Source: CAYXDO01 sp964463485 (GTDB lineage Bacteria > Myxococcota > Kuafuiibacteriia > Kuafuiibacteriales > Kuafuiibacteriaceae). From it: a stretch of DNA of 9,993 nt. Within the stretch, counting starts at the first letter, position 1; each line of letters begins with the position of its first letter. Shown here in pieces: positions 1 to 5,546 of the stretch. The stretch spans positions 1 through 9,993 of the forward strand of contig CAYXDO010000252.1 in NCBI GenBank assembly GCA_964463485.1, written 5' to 3'. Position numbers and translations under genes: made by a program. The notes beneath the pieces are model-generated. The model was not told where the DNA came from. It saw only the letters and a program-made list of their open reading frames with translations, and did no database searches.

Positions 1-10
1 GGCGGTCGTC

Positions 11-105
11 GTGAGCGTGAGCGTCAATCGTGGACGTGGGCGTGGACGAAACCGTACGAAACCGTGGACGTGGGCGTGGAACCTGGTCGTGGAGGTGGAC
101 GAACC
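11..105. repeat. Degenerate GTGGAC/GTGGGC hexamer repeat
   Basis: A run of loosely conserved 6-bp units (GTGAGC, GTGGAC, GTGGGC, GTGGAG), interrupted by short GAAACC spacers. The 16-bp string TGGACGTGGGCGTGGA occurs twice, at 31-46 and 65-80, and ACGAAACCGT flanks the second. The right half is inside the left arm of the long inverted repeat, and the same hexamers reappear in reverse complement at the far right end of the window. I see no convincing gene in it. It looks like an intergenic simple-sequence expansion. Confidence 0.75.
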
Positions 106-249
106 GGAATAGGCGCAGATCCGCCTGGCTATGAGTCCGAACGGCAACGCGTCGCCCACCGATCGATCGCCGCAAGTCAGCGTTCTATCTATTCTTTTTT
201 CGACCAACTCCCCCGCAGCGCACTCAGATCCAGGCTCGGCTGCACCCAA
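56..249 (+). repeat. Left arm of a 194-bp long inverted repeat
   Basis: This segment matches the reverse complement of 9799-9992 over 194 bp with about 12 differences (roughly 94% identity). The differences are scattered single changes plus two compensating length changes: in a T-rich tract near 190-200 and in a C-run near 210-215. The homology stops at the sequence GGCTGCACCCAA. The arm contains the palindromic core CGATCGATCG (160-169) and a small stem AGGCG/CGCCT (111-126). Both arms stay open in two reading frames, but most differences would change amino acids, so a coding role is not supported. There is no transposase or target-site duplication. It is most likely one copy of a dispersed intergenic repeat family. 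From 280 to 403, between this repeat and the first gene, I see nothing recognisable. Confidence 0.9.
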
Positions 250-279
250 CTCATTCCATGCCCGCGCCCGATCCGGCAA
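248..279 (+). repeat. GCCCGY hexamer motif, short copy
   Basis: Starting at the inner edge of the inverted-repeat arm, a 23-bp stretch (248-270) begins AACTCAT and ends GCCCGCGCCCG. It is followed by AT and CCGGCAA. The same arrangement occurs in the same orientation at 1681-1746, with 21 of 23 bases identical in the first part. Here there are only two hexamer units; the distal copy has seven. The two copies bracket the monooxygenase gene. Confidence 0.6.
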
Positions 280-403
280 CGATGATCACTCACTTCTGGG
301 AAAGTGTGCTGAGTATGGTGGCGAGCGCCCCTGCTCTCCCGAGTTTTCCGAGTTCGTGGACTGCCGCCTTTCGCGAGCTGCTTGGCTCTGGCATCCTGCT
401 TCG

Positions 404-1552
404 ATGGACCTATCAGAGCTCGAGGTCGGAGTCGTCGGCGGATCGCTCGGCGGCCTTTGTGTAGCGAGCACCCTCGAGCGGGCGGGCGCGCGTGTCACCG
501 TCTTCGAGCGTCGACTGCGCGGCTTCGACGATCGCGGCGGCGGCCTAGGTGTGTCGCTGCGACTCGCCGGCCTGGTCGCTGGTGAGGACAAAGGCTGGCC
601 GCCTCACTTGGTTCACCGGTCGCGAAGAGTCTGGTCGGGTGGCGCCGAGCTCGAGGAGCGCGTGAACGTCTCCGTGACTTCGTATGGTGCGTTATGGAGC
701 TGGTTGAGGAAGTCGCTTTCCACCACTGAGGTCCTGTTCGGCCGCGAGGCCGTGGATATCGCAAGCACGGACTCGGGCGTGGCGATCCGAGGCTCCGCCG
801 ATGGAGCCGAGCAGCGCTTCGACCTCGTCGTCGGAGCCGACGGTGGAGCTTCGTCCCTCCGAAAGCACGCCGGCGTCTCGGAGTCGAAGAGCTACGCAGG
901 TTACGTCCTCTGGCGGGGCCTCGTTCCGCTCGCGTTGACGAACGCAGACGCCTTTGGGCTGCGAGACCGCATGCACATCGCAGCCTGCGGTCGACATCAC
1001 TTCGTGGCCTACCCAATCCCAAGTCAGGCGGGTGAAACGGACCGAGCCGAGCTCCTCCTGAATTGGGGCTGGTATGAGTCACTCTCGGAGTCCGAGCTCC
1101 CTCGCCTCTCCGGCGGAACGCCGCATGTTCTCGAGCGCTCGGAGGCCGCGGTCGCGCTCTTCGATCAGCTGACGTCCGCCGCCGGGATGTGGCCGGAGTG
1201 GGTTCGTAACATCATCGATTCGACCCGTACCTACGGCGCCATCGCGCCGCACCCGGTCTTCGAGCTCACGCCTCGGAGAATGGTCGGGCCTGGGTTCGTT
1301 CTCGTGGGGGACGCCGCTCACTTGGCCAGCCCCATCACTGGCTCGGGAGCTCGAATGGCCATGGACGACGCGCTCACGCTCTCGCGCTGCCTGACCGCGG
1401 AGGCCTCGATCGACTCGGCGCTCTCCAAGTATGAGCGAATCCGGATCCCCGAGGCGGCTGCGGTCGTCGCCTATGGCCAAGTCTCCGGAGCGAGTTTCCG
1501 GAGCGAGTTTCCGGTCAGCCTGAGGGCCCAAGAAGACGCCGGGCAGATTTGA
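404..1552 (+). CDS. FAD-dependent monooxygenase, 2,6-dihydroxypyridine 3-monooxygenase-like
   Basis: A 382-residue class A flavoprotein hydroxylase, which would use NAD(P)H and oxygen to hydroxylate an aromatic or heteroaromatic ring in the cytoplasm. The N-terminus (residues 7-37) carries the Rossmann FAD fold, with GGSLGG in place of a strict GxGxxG and an acidic end, VFER. The DG motif is GADGGASSLRK (144-154). The FAD ribityl motif is GPGFVLVGDAAH (295-306), followed by SPITGSGARMAMDDA. The segment YAGYVLWRG (164-172) and the HFVAYPIP stretch closely resemble the 2,6-dihydroxypyridine hydroxylase branch; the actual substrate is not determinable. The frame is open back to 131, but that extension runs through the inverted repeat and has no family resemblance, so the ATG just before the Rossmann strand is chosen. 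No clear Shine-Dalgarno is visible. A 13-bp tandem duplication has altered the last 16 or so residues. It stands alone on its strand, with no other catabolic gene nearby. Confidence 0.85.
   Translation: MDLSELEVGVVGGSLGGLCVASTLERAGARVTVFERRLRGFDDRGGGLGVSLRLAGLVAGEDKGWPPHLVHRSRRVWSGGAELEERVNVSVTSYGALWSWLRKSLSTTEVLFGREAVDIASTDSGVAIRGSADGAEQRFDLVVGADGGASSLRKHAGVSESKSYAGYVLWRGLVPLALTNADAFGLRDRMHIAACGRHHFVAYPIPSQAGETDRAELLLNWGWYESLSESELPRLSGGTPHVLERSEAAVALFDQLTSAAGMWPEWVRNIIDSTRTYGAIAPHPVFELTPRRMVGPGFVLVGDAAHLASPITGSGARMAMDDALTLSRCLTAEASIDSALSKYERIRIPEAAAVVAYGQVSGASFRSEFPVSLRAQEDAGQI
1484..1514 (+). repeat. 13-bp tandem duplication inside the monooxygenase 3' end
   Basis: TCCGGAGCGAGTT is present twice in direct succession (1484-1496, 1497-1509) and is followed by a partial third copy, TCCGG. 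The unit length is not a multiple of three, so the duplication shifts the reading frame. Removing one copy would make the reading frame end at the TGA at 1521-1523, giving a C-terminus of SGASFRSA. The present frame instead reads on to 1552. Confidence 0.85.
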
Positions 1553-1590
1553 TCCGCGCTCAGCCCAACCAGGCCGCTGAAAAAGGAGCT

Positions 1591-1609
1591 GTACTCACTA
1601 ACCGAGTAC
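1591..1609 (+). terminator. Possible terminator hairpin after the monooxygenase
   Basis: GTACTC (1591-1596) and GAGTAC (1604-1609) form a perfect 6-bp stem with a 7-nt loop, 39 bp past the monooxygenase stop, in the gap between two converging genes. No T-run follows, so it is not a standard intrinsic terminator. The position is suggestive, but the call is weak. The same gap also holds two imperfect copies of a 21-bp stretch around GAAAAAGG (1571-1591 and 1659-1679, about 16 of 21 matching). Confidence 0.3.
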
Positions 1610-1680
1610 GCGCCCGTAGTCACGAGCTCGCGGGGGCCCATACTAACACTAACATAACAGGTCGCCGAAAAAGGCTCCGA

Positions 1681-1746
1681 AACTCATGCCCTGCCCGCGC
1701 CCGTGCCCGCGCCCGCGCCCGTGCCCGTGCCCGATTCACCCGGCAA
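1681..1746 (+). repeat. GCCCGY hexamer minisatellite, long copy
   Basis: Seven perfect tandem units of TGCCCG or CGCCCG occupy 1692-1733. They are preceded by AACTCATGCC and followed by ATTCACCCGGCAA. The flanks on both sides match those of the two-unit copy at 248-279, so this is the same repeat with a different unit number. It is in the gap between the convergent monooxygenase and lipoprotein genes, about 55 bp past the stop of the latter. No coding potential is apparent. Confidence 0.8.
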
Positions 1747-1787
1747 GCGCTCGATCGGTGCGAGAAGTCGACTCTCTCAGCGACCCG

Positions 1788-4547
1788 TCAAGGTGCCTCC
1801 TTTCCCTTCGCCTCCACGAGAAACGGTACCGACTCCGGCAGCGAGCCCGGTGTAAAATCCAGGATCCGCGCGATCAGAGTCCGGGCGCCTTCAGGCTCGA
1901 AGCCACCCACGCTCACCAGCAAGTCGATGACGTCCTGAGTCCGAAGTGTACCTGACACGCGAAGTCGGGGGTCGGAACCTTCCACGATCTCGAGCGCAGC
2001 ACCGTAGACCTCGATCTTGCCGATCCCGGTGAGCGGAAATTCGAAATCGGCCTCGGGGCTCAGAAGGCCGTCGCGGTCCCTTTCGAGAATGCTCCGCGGC
2101 ACCTCGACCTCACCGGCCTCCACCGGCGCCATGATCCACTTCTCGAGAGGAGCGCTCTGGAAGCCCACCGCATAGCCGGACAGCAACCCCTCGATCGCCG
2201 CGGCCCCTTCTGGGTACTGTACCTTCAAGCTCCCTTTCTTGAAGAAGAACCTCCGCTCGACCACGGCCACTTCGTCTTCGTGATGGAGCGCTCCGCCCGA
2301 ATGTCGCGCATCGAGCTGAATCGAGTACCGCCCCTGAGTCGAATACGAATGCGGCGCGAGCGTGGCGGTGCGGGTGCCGTCGCCATAATCGACCGAGAGT
2401 TGCTGGACCCCTTGGATCAGAGTGGAGATCAAGAGGGGCGTGTCGACCCGGAGGACCCTGCGATTCAGGCTCACCTGCTCGATGCCCTCACCGAAGAGCG
2501 CCGCGAGCTGTTCGTCGGGCCGATGCCAATAAAACATGCGATGGGTTCGTCCCAGATATCGGTAGGGATAGATCGTGAGGTTCGGAACGGCGCCCGGCGA
2601 GCCCGTCTCGTCGCCCGCGATCGTCAGGTCCTTGGGGTATCGGTAGTCTCGCTCGCGCCGCCACACGACCTCGGTCGCGCGCTCGGTCACAGCTCGCGCT
2701 CGAACCACGCCTTCATAGGCCCGACCGATCGCCTCCAGGTCGCTCGAGCGTACCGCGGCTCGCAAAGCCACGGCGGTCGAATACACCTCGAAGGCGTGCT
2801 CCGCCCGTAACCCATACACCCGAACGCCGTCGGCGATCTCGCGAACCCACGGCGCCCGGTCGGGCGCCTCTGCGGCCAGAATCTCGTCGAGCTCTTCGGA
2901 AAGGGAGGCTCCGTCTCGGCCGATCTGTTGGAGCCGCGGAAGGCTCTTCGTGGTGAGTACCTGCAACCGATCTTCCGGGAGCTCGAGGACGTCGGCCGGG
3001 GAGGGAGGGAGCGGATGGAAGACGATCCCTGCGGAGAGCGCGACCTCCGTCTCTCGGTCGGTGCCGACCAGATAGCGCAGAATCTCTGGGTCGCGCAGGT
3101 CGCTGACTTGGGCGGCCGTGAGCTTGTCGAGGATGGCACGCAGCTCGGAGCCCCGCGCGAACGAGCTCGTGAAGTCTTCCAGGCACGCCGCCGCAGTCAC
3201 CGCTCGGTCCCAAGTCATCTGGGCCACGCAGTAGTCGATCAGCCAGTATCCCCACTCTTGACCGGAGCTGAAGAGATCATGACCGTGGACTCCGGAGAGT
3301 TGGGTGGGATCCGTGGCCACTAGCTCATCGAGGAGATCGAGGTCGCGCTGACGTGCGTCGAGCGTGACGGTCGCAAGGTAGAGCGGCACCGGCAGGTCGA
3401 AAGTGAGCCACCAGCTCGCCTCCGGATAGTGACGCACGCGCCGAAGTCGTGATTGTGCGCGAATCCACTCGAGTGTGTGCCGGAAGCTCTCGTTGCCGTA
3501 GACCGGCGCAGCGCGTTCGAGATCGTAGAACATCAGCGTGTGGACCCGGGCGCCGAGGGTCTGAGGGGCGAACTGAATCAGGTCGAAGAAACGGGTCCCG
3601 TAGTGCTCGGTGGGTTCCTGATGAGTTCCGTGATTGATGGCGTAGAGGGGAACGCTCGGATATCTTTCGGCGAAAAGGTTGGCGAGGAAGGTGAGTCGGC
3701 GGACGGTGTCCTGATCGTCGGCCTCGGTAAACTCGCTCGGGTTGAATTGGAACCCGAATTCGGAGGGATCCGGCAGGCCCTCCCGCGGGGCCATCTCTTC
3801 TTCGACGGCCGCGGTCATCTGCTCTTCCTCGGAGCGCGGATCGTCGGGATCGAGGACGGGCCGTCCACCCTGTTGGCTGTTGAGGAGATTGAAGCCGGCC
3901 GTTCTTGGAAAGCCTCGATCGTAGGCGTAGGCGCCGACGAGCTCCGAGTCGTAGCCATCCAGCTTGGTCGCTCGGATCTTGACGTTCCAATCGATCCACC
4001 GACGTTGATACGTCGCCATGTCGAGCCCGCCCGGGTCGAGCGGCGGCGATAGCTCTACGGGGTGAGTTCGGTGCACGTGGATGTCGCGATCGAGGTAGTA
4101 GGGCCCTTGCTCTCGGCCCATGGCGTCCGGCCAGACCAGCTCGCGTGGGTACAGAGTCTGCTCGGGGTGAAAGTAGCGGACTCCCAATTGTTCGAGCACC
4201 GAGTAAATGGCCCACTGGCGGCTCAGGCGAGAGCCTCCGTCGAGCCGCAGGATTCGACCGTCCTCGCACTTCTCCTCCTCGACTCGAAATCGCTGCGGGG
4301 ATCCGGAGAGCTGAGTTTCGGAGTCGTTTCGAACGTGAACGTGAATCTCGCCGGAGGTGCAAGCCGGAGCGTTCGACATGCGCGTCACTCCGGGGTGGCC
4401 CATGCGCGTCAAGTCGACCGCGAAGTCGACGAGGGCGAGCTCGGTGCCCGGGTCTGGGCCCTCGGCGTGGAGAAAGACCGGGAGCGGGTCGGTGTCGCTG
4501 CAGGCGACCAAGAGGGTCAGGGCGAAAGGCGCCCGCCAAAAGGTCAT
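1788..4547 (-). CDS. Large lipoprotein with a hexosaminidase/alpha-glucuronidase-like N-terminal region
   Basis: A 919-residue predicted lipoprotein. The signal peptide is short, with the lipobox LVAC at residues 13-16, so it should be anchored in an envelope membrane. Residues 103-134 (LDGGSRLSRQWAIYSVLEQL, then GVRYFHP) resemble the small alpha/beta domain that precedes the barrel in GH20 and GH67 glycosidases and in DUF4838-type proteins. Residues about 150-450 could be a barrel: they carry conserved-looking aromatic and acidic segments such as YAINHGTHQEPTEHYG (302-317), EASWWLTFD (376-384) and SSGQEWGYW (427-435), but I cannot name catalytic residues. Residues 716-746 (VDYGDGT ... HSYSTQGRYSIQL) look like a PKD/Ig-type strand pair. 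The rest of the C-terminus is unassigned. It is divergent from the EEP-superfamily gene, with 86 bp between start codons. A role in polysaccharide handling is inference only. Confidence 0.75.
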   Translation of the reverse strand: MTFWRAPFALTLLVACSDTDPLPVFLHAEGPDPGTELALVDFAVDLTRMGHPGVTRMSNAPACTSGEIHVHVRNDSETQLSGSPQRFRVEEEKCEDGRILRLDGGSRLSRQWAIYSVLEQLGVRYFHPEQTLYPRELVWPDAMGREQGPYYLDRDIHVHRTHPVELSPPLDPGGLDMATYQRRWIDWNVKIRATKLDGYDSELVGAYAYDRGFPRTAGFNLLNSQQGGRPVLDPDDPRSEEEQMTAAVEEEMAPREGLPDPSEFGFQFNPSEFTEADDQDTVRRLTFLANLFAERYPSVPLYAINHGTHQEPTEHYGTRFFDLIQFAPQTLGARVHTLMFYDLERAAPVYGNESFRHTLEWIRAQSRLRRVRHYPEASWWLTFDLPVPLYLATVTLDARQRDLDLLDELVATDPTQLSGVHGHDLFSSGQEWGYWLIDYCVAQMTWDRAVTAAACLEDFTSSFARGSELRAILDKLTAAQVSDLRDPEILRYLVGTDRETEVALSAGIVFHPLPPSPADVLELPEDRLQVLTTKSLPRLQQIGRDGASLSEELDEILAAEAPDRAPWVREIADGVRVYGLRAEHAFEVYSTAVALRAAVRSSDLEAIGRAYEGVVRARAVTERATEVVWRRERDYRYPKDLTIAGDETGSPGAVPNLTIYPYRYLGRTHRMFYWHRPDEQLAALFGEGIEQVSLNRRVLRVDTPLLISTLIQGVQQLSVDYGDGTRTATLAPHSYSTQGRYSIQLDARHSGGALHHEDEVAVVERRFFFKKGSLKVQYPEGAAAIEGLLSGYAVGFQSAPLEKWIMAPVEAGEVEVPRSILERDRDGLLSPEADFEFPLTGIGKIEVYGAALEIVEGSDPRLRVSGTLRTQDVIDLLVSVGGFEPEGARTLIARILDFTPGSLPESVPFLVEAKGKEAP

Positions 4548-4612
4548 GCTTCGGCGTAGTACGCGGGTCGAGGCTTGGCAACGCCGAGCTGTCGCTTGCG
4601 CATGCAGGGACG

Positions 4613-4634
4613 TCGAGGCAGCATACGGCCTCGA
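4613..4634. promoter_or_regulatory. Operator-like inverted repeat in the divergent control region
   Basis: In the 86-bp gap between the divergent starts (4547 and 4634), TCGAGGC (4613-4619) and GCCTCGA (4628-4634) form a perfect 7-bp inverted repeat with an 8-bp spacer. The right arm ends on the A of the downstream ATG. A further copy, GTCGAGGC, is at 4567-4574, 45 bp before the equivalent bases at 4612-4619 and near the other gene's start. This suits a dimeric repressor site governing both genes, or an RNA hairpin masking the start of the + strand gene. No convincing -35/-10 pair or Shine-Dalgarno is visible for either gene. Confidence 0.4.
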
Positions 4635-5452
4635 TGAGTAACCTTTCGCGATGGGAAGTCATCGGGCTCCTGGCGACGGGCACGCTGAGTTGCGGCTCGG
4701 AAGGCTCGTTCTCCGTGCTCACTTACAACGTGGCCGGGCTCCCCGAGGGAATCAGCGGGTCCCACCCTGAGGTCAACTCACCCAAGATCAGTCCGCTGCT
4801 CAACGCGTATGACGTCGTGTTGATGCAGGAAGACTTCACCTATCATGCGCAGCTAGTCTCGAAAGCTGACCACCCTCATCGATCGGAGCCAAAGGTCCCC
4901 ACGAAGCTCGTGAACGACGGCTTGAATCAACTCTCGAGGAAGTCCTTCTCCAAGGTCGACAGGGAGGCTTGGCGAACGTGCAACGGAGGTCTCGAAAGTG
5001 GAAACGACTGCCTCTCCGAGAAGGGTTTCTCGATGTCGCGTTTGAGCTTGGACGGCGATCTGGAGGTGGTTCTGGTCAACTTGCACATGGACGCAGGGCG
5101 GGACGCCGAGGACCGTGCGGCGAGGAGCGACCAAATCACCCAGCTGCAAGCGGCCCTGACGTCCTCGGCGGCCGACGACGCACTCATCGTCGCCGGCGAC
5201 ACCAACCTCCGCGTCGAGAACGAAGACGCGACCCTCATCGATCGAATGTTGGCCGATTTACGGCTGAGGGACGCCTGTAGAGAGAAGGCGTGCGGGGACG
5301 AGCGGATCGATCGAGTCATGATCCGCGACAGCGAGGAGGTGCGTCTGAGCGTCTCGTCCTGGCAGGTGGCCGATGAGTTCGTCGACGAAGCGGGCGAAGA
5401 CCTCTCGGATCACCGTGCCGTCCACGTGGACCTCCACTTCGAGTCCCAATAG
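4634..5452 (+). CDS. Exported endonuclease/exonuclease/phosphatase (EEP) superfamily protein
   Basis: A 272-residue metal-dependent phosphodiesterase of the DNase I/sphingomyelinase/exonuclease III superfamily. All superfamily motifs are visible: LTYNVAG with Asn32, VVLMQED with Glu66 (metal ligand), VNLHMDAG with His151, VAGDTNLR with Asp189 and Asn191, ERIDRVMIR with Asp226, and SDHRAVHVDL with Asp259-His260 (catalytic). It should be active as a hydrolase; whether the substrate is a nucleic acid, phospholipid or other phosphodiester cannot be told. The start is the ATG that gives a hydrophobic leader (residues 9-19) ending in LSC-G at Cys20. This is a non-canonical lipobox, so the protein is a probable lipoprotein or otherwise exported. 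Cysteines at 117 and 126, and at 214 and 220, could form disulfides, which fits export. It is divergent from the 919-residue lipoprotein gene and may share its control site; the TPR lipoprotein gene follows 94 bp later. Confidence 0.85.
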   Translation: MSNLSRWEVIGLLATGTLSCGSEGSFSVLTYNVAGLPEGISGSHPEVNSPKISPLLNAYDVVLMQEDFTYHAQLVSKADHPHRSEPKVPTKLVNDGLNQLSRKSFSKVDREAWRTCNGGLESGNDCLSEKGFSMSRLSLDGDLEVVLVNLHMDAGRDAEDRAARSDQITQLQAALTSSAADDALIVAGDTNLRVENEDATLIDRMLADLRLRDACREKACGDERIDRVMIRDSEEVRLSVSSWQVADEFVDEAGEDLSDHRAVHVDLHFESQ

Positions 5453-5533
5453 GCTGACGCATGACGCACTCGGCGCCCGCTTCAGCGTGGGTGGATAGTC
5501 GCCTCGGTCCGTGGTAGCGTCTGCGGCGCGTCC

Positions 5534-5540
5534 AGGGAGG
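5534..5540 (+). promoter_or_regulatory. Strong Shine-Dalgarno for the TPR lipoprotein gene
   Basis: AGGGAGG lies 6 nt before the ATG at 5547 and decides the start in favour of that ATG over the in-frame GTG at 5511. It is the clearest ribosome binding site in the window. In the 94-bp gap before the gene there is also a 7-bp tandem TGACGCA (5455-5468), just after the upstream stop, of unknown meaning. Confidence 0.8.
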
Positions 5541-5546
5541 ATTTCC

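Noticed and set aside
64..285. 73-codon frame in the left inverted-repeat arm, with an 80-codon counterpart on the right (9742-9984, minus strand)
   Set aside because: The composition follows the hexamer repeat, the differences between arms are mostly amino-acid changing, and no ribosome site or family is seen. It is treated as repeat DNA.
1692..1733. CRISPR array
   Set aside because: The units are contiguous 6-mers with no spacers and no cas genes nearby; this is a simple tandem repeat.
4145..4633. Upstream extension of the EEP-superfamily frame by 163 codons
   Set aside because: It overlaps the opposite-strand lipoprotein gene, is Arg/Gly/Ser-rich shadow sequence, and the signal peptide begins at the ATG at 4634.
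3325..4722. 465-codon minus-strand frame overlapping the large lipoprotein gene
   Set aside because: Its translation is Arg/Pro/Ser-rich with no domain. The overlapping 919-codon frame has a lipobox, recognisable motifs and coding-like composition.
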